Source: Pseudomonadota bacterium (GTDB lineage Bacteria; Myxococcota; Polyangia; GCA-2747355; JACKDQ01). From it: 11,953 bases of DNA. The notes beneath the pieces were generated by a model. The model was not told the DNA's origin. It ran no database searches and saw only the letters and a program-made list of their open reading frames with translations. Position 1 is the stretch's first letter. Each line of letters opens with the position of its first letter. Location: the NCBI GenBank assembly GCA_030591195.1, contig JAUVBO010000022.1:1-11953 (forward strand). The letters are read 5' to 3'. The position numbers were made by a program, and so were the translations under genes. Positions 1-6,537 of this stretch are shown one piece after another.

Positions 1-666
1 CTGGCGCGAGGTGCCGAGCAGCCGAGCGACCCCGGCGATCGAAAGCCGACCCTCGAGGACCACCATCGCCGCCCGCCAGGCAGCGCGCGCCAAGGCCGTG
101 CTTGGGACGAGCCGGTTGCGGCCGAGCGCTGCCAGCGTCGCCGGGAGGGTCAGCTCGAGTGGCCCCGTGGCCTCGAACAGCTCGCGCACCCCGAGCAGCT
201 CGAGCAGCCGCCGTCGGCTGACGCGCGGCAGCAGTCGACGGACGTTGGCCGCCGTGTGCCGGCCGATGGTCCTCATGCCCAGCAGGTCAGGTAGGTTACC
301 CGCCTCGTGGTATGGATCCCATGCCAGCCCGTGGCGTGGCTGCTGGCGGAGGATATAGTCGAAGGCCTTGACCAGGTGCCCTTGATGCCGGATGGCCTCG
401 TGCTGGGCCTCGGCGAAACCCACCGGAAGGCGTAGACGCCGTCGGATCGCTATCTGCACTCGCCGGATCAGCCTGCCGCTGGTGGCGCGGTCCTCCCCGT
501 GCTCGAGGTGCAGGTGGGTGTCCGGCACGTTGAAGGCCAGCAGGCGGAAGCCCCGGCTCATCTCGAGCACGGCGCGGGCGACCTGTCGGCGTTGCAGAGT
601 GGTCGGGGCGATCACGCGGCTGTCGGTCAGCCGGCAGATGACGTGATGTCCGATCGGTGTGCTCAT
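1..666 (-). CDS. REP-associated tyrosine (Y1/HUH) transposase, 3' end outside window
   Basis: The frame is open for 222 codons from ATG 666 to the window edge, so the C-terminus is missing. The start has a good ribosome site (GGAGG, nine bases upstream). Visible signature of the Y1 transposase (TnpA_REP/RAYT) fold: an early strand HHVICRL (7-13), the HUH metal motif as DTHLHLE (49-55; His51 and His53), and a helix FDYILRQ (102-108) whose Tyr104 is the likely nucleophile, followed by PRHGLAW like the usual Y-x-x-NP-x-x-AGL stretch. Residues about 185-222 resemble the helix-turn-helix many RAYTs carry C-terminally (SIAGVARLLGTSRQ). Family knowledge: RAYTs are single-copy, chromosomal HUH enzymes that cut and join single-stranded DNA at short palindromic REP hairpins. 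The 52-bp hairpin array starts about 110 bp upstream, which fits. The HUH motif is HLH rather than the common HVH/HFH, so activity is not assured. Confidence 0.82.
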   Translation of the reverse strand, partial: MSTPIGHHVICRLTDSRVIAPTTLQRRQVARAVLEMSRGFRLLAFNVPDTHLHLEHGEDRATSGRLIRRVQIAIRRRLRLPVGFAEAQHEAIRHQGHLVKAFDYILRQQPRHGLAWDPYHEAGNLPDLLGMRTIGRHTAANVRRLLPRVSRRRLLELLGVRELFEATGPLELTLPATLAALGRNRLVPSTALARAAWRAAMVVLEGRLSIAGVARLLGTSRQ

Positions 667-774
667 GTGCGGTGTCCTCCGCGGCGGTTATCGGCACGCG
701 GACGCCGCTGTTGCGCAAAAAATGCCCGAAGTAGCGATCGAAGCCAGGACGGCCACTGGGTCGACGGCCGCGGC

Positions 775-1013
775 GGAAACTCCGCGGCGAGCGCTACGCA
801 AAGCGTTGCGCTGGGAATGGAGCTTCGGAAACTTCGCGGCGAGCGTTACGCAAGGCGTCGCGTGGGGCCTGGAGATCCGGAAACTCCGTGGCGAGCGTTA
901 CGCAAAGCGTCGCGTTGGGGATGGAGTTTCGGAAACTCCGCGGCGAGCGTTACGCAAAGCGTCGCGCTGGGGATGGAGTTTCGGAAACTCCGCGGCGAGC
1001 GTTACGCAAAGCG
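775..1013. repeat. 52-bp tandem hairpin array (4.6 units), REP/BIME-like
   Basis: Four full units begin at 775, 827, 879 and 931, each exactly 52 bp; a fifth, starting at 983, matches for 31 bp and then breaks off. Units 879 and 931 differ at two positions, while the two nearest the transposase (775, 827) are more diverged. Each unit contains an imperfect hairpin with stem ACGC, loop AAA, stem GCGT, extended outward past a T/Y mismatch by AGCG(C/T) against GCG(C/T)T with G-T wobble in some copies. Each junction between units 879/931 and 931/983 forms a 17-bp inverted repeat, GGAGTTTC-G-GAAACTCC. The array lies upstream of the RAYT-like gene, so it is probably that enzyme's substrate family; this is inferred from position and structure only. 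It is noncoding, although no stop codon interrupts the rightward frames. Confidence 0.9.
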
Positions 1014-1233
1014 CTACCTCCTCTTGGGTGGCGCGGGGGGCTTCTTCGCGACGAAGGGCTTGTGACAGAACAAATTGGTCAACGGAGGTCGTCGAGGCGC
1101 CATCGCTGGCAGGGAGACGGTGCCGGTCATTGCTGGCGTCGCGGCTGCGACCATCCCCCGCGCGATCATCTCTCGCTCCCTCGATCTCCTCGTCGCTGGC
1201 CGAAGCACGGGTTGCCCCCGCTGGGCTCCGGGG
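1014..1233. other. Intergenic region, no gene recognised
   Basis: Between the hairpin array and the stop of the beta-helix lipoprotein I see no convincing gene. It holds a small inverted repeat CTTCG-CGA-CGAAG (1044-1056) and a short AT-richer patch (about 1065-1080). The small inverted repeat may belong to the repeat element's end. It has no T-run, so I do not call it a terminator. Confidence 0.5.
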
Positions 1234-2487
1234 TCAGTTGGTGCAGGGCGTGGCGGTCTGGGTGTTGCCGCTGGTGCTCAGGCGCTTGGCGGTCGGCGTC
1301 GGCGGCTGGCAGCCGGTGGTCGTCTCGTCTTGGTAGTAGACGAAGGGCTTGAGTGGCTGGCAGCCGTAGTCGCCGTCGAGCAGGTTGTCGCGGAACTGGT
1401 TGCCCCACGAGGGGCACTCGGGACCGACCTTGGTGCAGGCGGTGTTGACCTCGTGGTCGCAGTACCAGTCGGAGTAGCCGGCGCTGCCGGTCCTGATCAG
1501 CTTGTTGTCGGTGATCTGGTTGTCGTTGGAAAAGTCGCGCAGGCGGATCGGATCGCCGCTGTTGTTCTTGAACCGGTTGGCGCGGATCAGGTTGCGGTCC
1601 GACATATGGGCCACGTAGAGCGAGTGAATCAGTCCGCCGCTGGTGGTGTTGACCACGTCGATGAAGTGGGTGTTGGCGATCTCGTTGTCGTCGGAGTTGA
1701 CCAGCCGCACGGCGGCGGTGGAGGGGTTGAGGGCGGGGTTGAAGACGTTGCCGATCCGGTCGAAGTAGCAGCCGAAGATCCGGTTGCCGCCGTTGGAGGT
1801 GCTCTCCTGGTTGCGGTTGCCGTTGAAGCTCACCGCGGTGCCGTAGCGCTGGACCCGGATGTACCAGAAGTGAAAGTTGGTCTGCTCGCCGTTGCTGTGC
1901 TTGAGGGTGAACCAGGTGCCGCCGGGGCAGTCGGCCGGCGCGGCGTTCGGCTTGGTGCAGCCGTCGAAGACCGGCCGGTCCTTGTCGCCGTTGAGCGTCA
2001 TCAGCTTGATTTCGTGGGTCGGCATGGTGAACGTCCAGACGGTCTTCTGGGCGTAGTAGGTGCCCGGCGCGATGCGGAGCTCGACGTCGCGCTGCGGCTT
2101 CTTCGCCACGAGGATCGCGTGGGCGCGCTCGAGCGTCAGGATCGACGTGGCCTCGGTCAGCCCGTCGTTGCTGTCCTTGCCGCTGGTCGCGAGGTAGATC
2201 CTCAGCGGTCCGGGATCGGGCGGCGTGGCGTCGACGCCCTGGTCCAGGGGCGGCGTCCCGTCGCTGGCCACCTCGCCGTCTCTTGAGGTGTTGGCGTCGG
2301 CTACTGTCGCGGGGCCGTCGGTAGAGGCGCTGTCAGCCAGCGCCTGGTCGGCGAAGCCGATCTCGCCCGCGGGGGCGCCGCCGTCGGTCAGCGGGGCGTT
2401 GCTCACCGAGCCACCGTCACAGGCCAGCATCGACAGGGCCAGCAGGCCCACCGGCGGCCACACCGCCACTCGTCTGATACCGCTCAT
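1234..2487 (-). CDS. Lipoprotein with right-handed parallel beta-helix (pectate-lyase-like fold)
   Basis: 417 residues from ATG 2487. A longer frame to 2559 exists, but this ATG gives a clean lipoprotein signal: positive start, hydrophobic core, lipobox MLAC with Cys23 as lipidation site. Residues 24-95 are an Asp/Gly/Pro/Ala-rich spacer. From about 97 comes a motif typical of beta-helix surface proteins (IYLATSGKDSNDG, then TLERAHAIL, APGTYYAQ, PVFDG), followed by Asn-rich coils (RNLIRANRFKNNSGDPIRL, NDNQITDNKLIRTG) like PbH1 repeats. Cysteines toward the C-terminus (YCDHEVNTACTKVGPEC) could form disulfides. These proteins are often carbohydrate-binding or polysaccharide-degrading, but I see no catalytic signature that would fix a substrate. 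It is probably anchored to the outer membrane and probably transcribed leaderless (see promoter 2494-2522). No Shine-Dalgarno is visible. It is divergent from the exported protein at 2582. Confidence 0.9.
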   Translation of the reverse strand: MSGIRRVAVWPPVGLLALSMLACDGGSVSNAPLTDGGAPAGEIGFADQALADSASTDGPATVADANTSRDGEVASDGTPPLDQGVDATPPDPGPLRIYLATSGKDSNDGLTEATSILTLERAHAILVAKKPQRDVELRIAPGTYYAQKTVWTFTMPTHEIKLMTLNGDKDRPVFDGCTKPNAAPADCPGGTWFTLKHSNGEQTNFHFWYIRVQRYGTAVSFNGNRNQESTSNGGNRIFGCYFDRIGNVFNPALNPSTAAVRLVNSDDNEIANTHFIDVVNTTSGGLIHSLYVAHMSDRNLIRANRFKNNSGDPIRLRDFSNDNQITDNKLIRTGSAGYSDWYCDHEVNTACTKVGPECPSWGNQFRDNLLDGDYGCQPLKPFVYYQDETTTGCQPPTPTAKRLSTSGNTQTATPCTN

Positions 2488-2493
2488 CCAACA

Positions 2494-2522
2494 AGCGTAG
2501 ATGGGCGGTCGTCGGCTGCCAA
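2494..2522 (-). promoter_or_regulatory. Promoter of beta-helix lipoprotein gene, leaderless type
   Basis: On the minus strand: -35 TTGGCA (2522-2517), 17-bp spacer, -10 TACGCT (2499-2494), then exactly six bases before ATG 2487. The -35 matches TTGACA at five of six positions. The predicted start of transcription falls on or beside the ATG, and no ribosome site precedes it, so a leaderless mRNA is likely. Confidence 0.6.
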
Positions 2523-2530
2523 GGCCCGAG

Positions 2531-2560
2531 GTGACGTGTTCCATGAACGTTGGGTACACT
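2531..2560 (+). promoter_or_regulatory. Candidate promoter of exported-protein/sigma-factor group
   Basis: -35 GTGACG (2531-2536, four of six matches), 18-bp spacer, -10 TACACT (2555-2560). Predicted transcription start is near 2567, downstream of ATG 2543, which supports the later start at 2582. It lies back to back with the leftward promoter at 2494-2522. Confidence 0.4.
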
Positions 2561-2581
2561 CCCGGTGGGCGAAGGAATGGG

Positions 2582-3517
2582 GTGTTGAGAAGCGCAAGTC
2601 ATGCGGTCGCGGCCGGGTTGGTGCTCGGGGTGATGCTCCTGCTAGCCGCCAGCGGGGTGAGGGCCAGCGAGCCTGATCGGGTTCGAGTTTCCTGGTCGGG
2701 GGCGCCCCGGTGCGCGCGGCCGGCCGGGCTGCTCGGGCGCATCGCGAGCCTGATCGGCACGGCGCCGTCGGGGCTCGCCGGCAAGCTGGTGGCCTTCGAC
2801 GCGGTGGTCACCCGCCGCGCCGGACGCTGGCGGATGCGCCTCGCGTTGAAGACGGCGAGCGGTGGCGGCGAGCGGTCGTTCGCCGCCGACTCCTGCCCGC
2901 AGCTGGTGGACGGCGCGGTGCTGATCGCGGCGCTGGCGATCGATCCCGACGCGGTCCGTGTCGGCAGAGGTGGCTCGCGGGACCGGGCCGCAGCCACGCC
3001 CAGGATCCGGCTGGCGCTGCGCCCTCTGGTCCGGGTCGATGTCGGGGTCCTGCCGGCTGCCGGGGTGAGCTTCGGGCTCGCCGGGGCGCTGCTGTGGCCG
3101 GCCTTGCGGCTCGAGCTCGACCTGAGCCACGGGCTGCCGGTGGGCCGCTCGCTGCGGGCTGGCGGCGCGGCAGTCGACCTGCGCCTGCCGATCGCCGGTG
3201 CCCTGCGCGGCTGCTGGCGTCGTCGGCGGGGCGGTCGGTTCGAGCTCGACCTGTGTCTCGGCGCTACCGTGGGCTGGCTTCACGGCGAAGGGATCAACAT
3301 CGCCGAACCCCGTAGCGGGGGCTCGCTCTGGGGGGCGGCGCTCGGTGGAGGAGCGCTTTCGGTAGCGATCACGAAGCGCTGGTGGATTCGGCTCGAGGGC
3401 CGAGGGGGCGCGAGCTTCGCCCGCGCATCGTTCGAGATCGAGGGCGTCGGGCAGGCACACCAGCCGGCGATCCTGGTTGGCCAGCTCGGCGCGGGCGTCG
3501 AGGCCCGGGTCTTCTGA
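2582..3517 (+). CDS. Exported protein, probable outer-membrane beta-barrel, in ECF sigma module
   Basis: 311 residues from GTG 2582, chosen because AAGGA (2572-2576) lies five bases upstream and the signal peptide then starts cleanly; TTG 2585 is nearly as good, and ATG 2543 would precede the predicted transcript. Signal peptide about 1-28, cut near VRAS. Residues about 29-135 form a domain with two cysteines (APRCARP; DSCPQLVDGAVLIAALAIDP). Residues about 150-311 are alternating hydrophobic/polar strands ending in a terminal aromatic (EARVF), as in outer-membrane beta-barrels. I know this arrangement (export signal, Cys domain, barrel-like end, beside an ECF sigma factor and TPR-like partner) as a recurrent myxobacterial pattern, but no function is established. 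It could sense an envelope signal or be a regulated target. The sigma-factor gene follows 67 bp downstream on the same strand. Confidence 0.85.
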   Translation: MLRSASHAVAAGLVLGVMLLLAASGVRASEPDRVRVSWSGAPRCARPAGLLGRIASLIGTAPSGLAGKLVAFDAVVTRRAGRWRMRLALKTASGGGERSFAADSCPQLVDGAVLIAALAIDPDAVRVGRGGSRDRAAATPRIRLALRPLVRVDVGVLPAAGVSFGLAGALLWPALRLELDLSHGLPVGRSLRAGGAAVDLRLPIAGALRGCWRRRRGGRFELDLCLGATVGWLHGEGINIAEPRSGGSLWGAALGGGALSVAITKRWWIRLEGRGGASFARASFEIEGVGQAHQPAILVGQLGAGVEARVF

Positions 3518-3548
3518 TGGCCGGGGGAGACGTTTTTTGTCCAGGCGG

Positions 3549-3586
3549 GTGACGGAAAGAGGCGCCGGCGGTCACGAAGATAACGT
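3549..3586 (+). promoter_or_regulatory. Candidate ECF-type promoter before sigma factor
   Basis: GTGACGGAAAGA (3549-3560) matches 11 of 12 bases of GTGACGGAACGA at 5176-5187, ahead of the next promoterless lipoprotein gene. GGAA is typical of ECF -35 elements. A TAAC sequence follows (3581), but the spacer is 23 bp, longer than usual. GTGAC (3549) and GTCAC (3571) also form an inverted pair. Autoregulation is inferred. Confidence 0.25.
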
Positions 3587-4163
3587 GGAGCTCTGTGCGC
3601 CATCCCCCGGGCCCGGTTGCGTTGGCGTCATAGCTGCGAGCGAGCGCGCCGGCGACACGCCGCCGACCTTCGAGCGGATCTACCAGGGCTACTTCGACTT
3701 TGCCTGGCGCAACCTGCGCCGGCTCGGCGTGCCGACGCCCCAACTGGACGACGCGGTCCAGGACACCTTCATCGTTGTTCACCGGCGGCTGGCTGACTTC
3801 GAGGGCCGCTCGTCGCTCGGGACCTGGCTCGCCAGCATTTGCTGGCGGGTGGCGAGCGACTACCGGAGGGCCTCGAGCCGGCGTGGCGACCAGCGCCCGT
3901 TCGCCGACGACATCGCCTCCGACGGGCCCGACCCGCAGCAGGCGGCGGCCGAGTCCGAGGCGCTGCGGCAGGTGGACCGGCTGCTGCAGCAGCTCGACGA
4001 CGAAAAGCGTACGGTGTTCGTGCTGACCGAGATGGAAGGGATGAGCGCGCCCGAGATCGCCGAGGCGCTCGGGGTCAAGCTCAACACCGTGTACTCGCGG
4101 CTGCGGGCCGCACGGCGGGCGTTCGATCTGGCGCTCGAGCAGCAGAGAGAGGGCGAGCGATGA
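3585..4163 (+). CDS. ECF-type RNA polymerase sigma factor
   Basis: 192 residues from GTG 3585, the usual ECF length. Region 2 spans about 29-98: DDAVQDTF (55-62, core-RNAP-binding region 2.2) and WLASICWRVASDYRR (81-95, -10 recognition region 2.3-2.4). Region 4 spans about 130-185: LDDEKRTVFVLTEMEGMSAPEIAEALGVKLNTVYSRLRAARR, the helix-turn-helix that reads the -35. No region 1 or 3, as expected for an extracytoplasmic-function factor. The start is uncertain: GTG 3549 is in frame but coincides with a putative -35 motif; neither start has a strong ribosome site. The gene ends in ATGA overlap with its presumed regulator, implying translational coupling. It probably directs polymerase to a small set of envelope genes; the regulon is not visible beyond the motif at 5176. 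Confidence 0.93.
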   Translation: MELCAPSPGPGCVGVIAASERAGDTPPTFERIYQGYFDFAWRNLRRLGVPTPQLDDAVQDTFIVVHRRLADFEGRSSLGTWLASICWRVASDYRRASSRRGDQRPFADDIASDGPDPQQAAAESEALRQVDRLLQQLDDEKRTVFVLTEMEGMSAPEIAEALGVKLNTVYSRLRAARRAFDLALEQQREGER

Positions 4164-5179
4164 GCGAGCTGTCGAAGGAAGCGCGCGCGCTGCTCGAAGC
4201 CGCCCGGGCCGCCGAGGACCCGCGCCCGGCAGACAGGGCCCGCGTGCTGGCCGCGCTGTCGGCCAGGCTCGCGTTGCCGGCCCTGCCCGATCCGTCGGCA
4301 GGGGCCGGCGCGAGCGCGGCTGGCAGCGGCGCGGCCGCGGGCACTGGCGCCGCAGCAGCGGTCAAGCCCGGCGCCGGGCTCACCGCCGCGGCCAAGGTCA
4401 AGATCGTCGTCGCGGTGGTCGTCGTGTCTGCCGGGGGTGCGGGCACCTACAAGTTGATCGATTCGGGCAGGACGACCGATGAAGACCGGCAGCTCGCTGC
4501 CGTCACCGCAGCAGCCAAGGTCGAGCCTCGCGAGGTGACGAGCCGGAGCGTCGCCGCGTCCCCGGCGAAGGCTAGCGCGGAGCCGAGGACAGTCGAGCCG
4601 AAGACGGCGGAGCCGCAGACTGGGCGCCGCGCGCGCCTCGCCACCGCCGTACCGCCGTCGCCGCCGTCGCCGATCGTGCGGCCAGCACCCAAGATCGCAC
4701 GCCGTGCGGTCACGGTGGATGCCGCGCCGGATGAGCCAGGGGCTCCTGGCGGTGCGCCTGCTCCGGCCGTTGGCGATCCTGCGGAGCCGGTCCCGACGGG
4801 GCCGGGTGTCACCGCGGCGACCGTGCTGCGGCCAGCACCCGCGCCGGCGCTGGTCAAGGCGCCGTCACCGTCAACGCCTCCGCCGAGACCCCGCTGCGAC
4901 ACCAGCGCCGAGCTGGCGCTGCTCAAGGACGCCCAGGCGTCGCTGCGGGCCCGTGACGGCGAGCGGGCGCTCGCCGCGCTCGGCCGGCACGCCCGCCGCT
5001 GCTCGGCGCCAACCTTCGGCGAGGAGGCCCGCGCCGCGCGGGTGCTCGCGCTCTGTCTCGTCGGGCGCGTCGCCGATGCCCGCCGCGAGGCCGACCGCTT
5101 GCGGCGCGAGTCGCCGCGCTCGCTCCACCTGGCGCGGCTGCGCTCCTCCTGTGCGCGGGCAAAACGCACCAAGCCGTGA
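4160..5179 (+). CDS. Single-pass membrane TPR-like protein, presumed anti-sigma partner
   Basis: 339 residues from ATG 4160, which overlaps the sigma-factor stop by four bases (ATGA) and follows a GAGAGAGGG ribosome site. Residues 1-40 are short charged helices (SKEARALLEAARAAEDPRPADRARVLAAL), cytoplasmic and in the position of a sigma-binding segment. A transmembrane segment lies at about 81-97 (KIVVAVVVVSAGGAGTY). A long Pro/Ala/Glu-rich linker (about 105-250) leads to a periplasmic C-terminal domain (about 255-339) of paired helices resembling TPRs: LLKDAQASLRARDGERALAAL, HARRC, ARVLALCLVGRVADARREADRL, with two to three cysteines. Family knowledge: this N-terminus/TM/linker/TPR build is common beside ECF factors in Myxococcota. 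It has no zinc-binding HxxxCxxC anti-sigma motif, so the anti-sigma role is inferred from position and topology. Confidence 0.82.
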   Translation: MSELSKEARALLEAARAAEDPRPADRARVLAALSARLALPALPDPSAGAGASAAGSGAAAGTGAAAAVKPGAGLTAAAKVKIVVAVVVVSAGGAGTYKLIDSGRTTDEDRQLAAVTAAAKVEPREVTSRSVAASPAKASAEPRTVEPKTAEPQTGRRARLATAVPPSPPSPIVRPAPKIARRAVTVDAAPDEPGAPGGAPAPAVGDPAEPVPTGPGVTAATVLRPAPAPALVKAPSPSTPPPRPRCDTSAELALLKDAQASLRARDGERALAALGRHARRCSAPTFGEEARAARVLALCLVGRVADARREADRLRRESPRSLHLARLRSSCARAKRTKP

Positions 5180-5208
5180 CGGAACGATCGCGTCCTGGCC
5201 ACTAACCT
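5176..5208 (+). promoter_or_regulatory. Candidate ECF-dependent promoter of downstream lipoprotein
   Basis: GTGACGGAACGA (5176-5187) matches the element before the sigma factor at 11 of 12 positions. GGAAC is a common ECF -35; TAACCT follows at 5203-5208 with an 18-bp gap from GGAA. It overlaps the stop codon of the TPR-like gene. Dependence on the sigma factor is inferred. Confidence 0.3.
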
Positions 5209-5259
5209 CTCAGAGACCGACCGACCACTACGTCTTCGCTACTGCTTGGGAGGGAACCG

Positions 5260-6294
5260 ATGAGCCTCAATCCGACGAAGCGCCTGACCATCCTGGCTTG
5301 CCTGCTGTTGGCTTGCCTGCTGTGGGTCGTCGCTGGCTGCAACGACCAGGTCGACCTCGGCAAGGACGGCGAGGGTGACCTCGGCGTCGACACCGGCACC
5401 GTGATCCCCGACGCCGGTCCGACGCTCGATCAGGGGCCCCCCGAGACCGCCCCGCCCGACGCTGGCACCGATGCGGAATCGTCGCCGGACATGGCCGCCG
5501 GGTCATGCACGCCCGGCATCGACCAGACCTGCAATGACAACCCGGCCGTGTCGGCGCTGTGGGGCAAGTGCAACGCCGACGGCAGCTGCAGCTGCAACAT
5601 CGGGTTCGAGGTCAACCCGGCCACCGGGCGCTGCCGACCCGTGGGCGCTGCCGGCGACTGCTCCGCGGAGATCGCCGCCCTGTCGGCAGAGATGTACACG
5701 CCGCCGGTGCGCTCCTGCACCGCCGTGGTGCGCCTCGACCACGACACGCTCAAGATCCTCGGCCACCAGCTGGTCTGCGGCAAGTACGCCGGCGTCGACG
5801 AGACCGCGGCCCGGGCCACTGCCCAGGCAGACACCGGCTACGGCACGGCCGGCCAGATGCTCAACGGCGCCAACCCAGAGGACCTCTACGTCTTCTACCA
5901 GGCACCGGGCGACTTCGGCGGCGCGAGCGCGGTGAGCGCGCGCACCGGCCTGTCGGTCTTCGGCGGCAGCATCATCTGGCTCGGCAGCGGCGATCTCACC
6001 TACCCGAAGACCTGGCGCGCGGCGTCCGAGCTCGGCAGCAACTGTCCGCTCGTCGGGACCTCCTCGGGGCCGGTCAAGGTCACCGGCTACGATCTGGTCA
6101 ACGGTCAGAGCCTCAGCCAGGCCGACGCCGACGCGGCTGCGAAGGTCGTCCACCAGACCGCTATCCCGGCGGCGATGTGGCAGGGCGGCTACGTCTTCGA
6201 CATCGTCGTGCTGCGCTACCCGCGAGCCGTCGGCACCTTCGACCCGACCACTGCCGAGTGGATCGTCGCCGTCAACGGCGGCTGGCTCGAGTAA
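5260..6294 (+). CDS. Lipoprotein with EGF-like Cys cluster, unknown C-terminal domain
   Basis: 344 residues from ATG 5260, preceded by GGGAGGG at five bases. Lipoprotein signal 1-27, lipobox VAGC, Cys27. Residues 28-80 are an Asp/Pro/Gly/Ala spacer. Residues about 82-128 carry six close cysteines (CTPGIDQTCNDN...GKCNADGSCSCNIGFEVNPATGRC), EGF-like in spacing, which suggests disulfide-stabilised extracellular display. The C-terminal part (about 130-344) has further cysteines (GDCSAEI, RSCTAVV, LVCGKY, SNCPLV) and no motif I recognise. It lies 81 bp after the TPR-like gene and carries a candidate ECF promoter, so it may be a target of the sigma factor. The protein is likely at the cell surface; binding partner unknown. 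Confidence 0.88.
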   Translation: MSLNPTKRLTILACLLLACLLWVVAGCNDQVDLGKDGEGDLGVDTGTVIPDAGPTLDQGPPETAPPDAGTDAESSPDMAAGSCTPGIDQTCNDNPAVSALWGKCNADGSCSCNIGFEVNPATGRCRPVGAAGDCSAEIAALSAEMYTPPVRSCTAVVRLDHDTLKILGHQLVCGKYAGVDETAARATAQADTGYGTAGQMLNGANPEDLYVFYQAPGDFGGASAVSARTGLSVFGGSIIWLGSGDLTYPKTWRAASELGSNCPLVGTSSGPVKVTGYDLVNGQSLSQADADAAAKVVHQTAIPAAMWQGGYVFDIVVLRYPRAVGTFDPTTAEWIVAVNGGWLE

Positions 6295-6305
6295 GCGGGG
6301 CGCTT
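6293..6305 (+). terminator. Weak hairpin after lipoprotein gene
   Basis: AAGCG-GGG-CGCTT, overlapping the stop codon of the lipoprotein gene, lies between convergent genes. There is no T-run, so a classical intrinsic terminator is not supported. It is only a possible transcript end. Confidence 0.2.
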
Positions 6306-6310
6306 GCTGC

Positions 6311-6436
6311 TTATGCCCGGGTGGCGCCGGAGAAGATCACCACGACCATCACGACCGCTGCTGCGACGACGAAGGTCGCCGTCCAGTAGAGCAGCTCCGT
6401 GAGCCAGGGATCGTTTGCGCGGGTAACCGTGGACAT
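6311..6436 (-). CDS. Small single-span membrane protein (41 aa)
   Basis: From ATG 6436 with AAGG about eight bases upstream (a longer frame reaches 6514). Residues about 20-36 are a strongly hydrophobic segment (WTATFVVAAAVVMVVVIFSG), preceded by a soluble, slightly acidic N-terminus (MSTVTRANDPWLTELLY) and ending in a short basic tail (ATRA). No family recognised. It is convergent with the lipoprotein gene at 6294. It could be a small membrane peptide that assists an envelope complex, but its size means it could also be chance; high hydrophobicity and a plausible ribosome site favour a real gene. Confidence 0.45.
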   Translation of the reverse strand: MSTVTRANDPWLTELLYWTATFVVAAAVVMVVVIFSGATRA

Positions 6437-6537
6437 CGTCTGTGCCTTGCTTGGGGCGAAGAACAACCCCGAAGGCAGCGCTCGTAGCACACTCCCCACG
6501 ACCAAGGAAGCCAAATCGCCGGCCTCGCTCTCGTTGA

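Noticed and set aside
775..1013. CRISPR array
   Set aside because: The whole 52-bp unit repeats with no variable spacers, and no Cas genes are nearby.
499..1352. Several long rightward reading frames running through the repeat array (e.g. 499-1065, 659-1336, 888-1352)
   Set aside because: The 52-bp period lacks stops in every rightward frame and is not a multiple of three, so the same peptides recur in different frames. They have no start with a ribosome site, and they are repeat by-products.
1075..2286. 403-codon rightward frame opposite the beta-helix lipoprotein
   Set aside because: It is Val/Gly/Ala-rich with no motif, and lies antisense to a gene with signal peptide, lipobox and beta-helix repeats.
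3477..3584. Longer starts of the ECF sigma factor (TTG 3477, GTG 3549)
   Set aside because: TTG 3477 lies inside the upstream gene. GTG 3549 coincides with the putative -35 motif and has no ribosome site at a useful distance; it remains a possible alternative.
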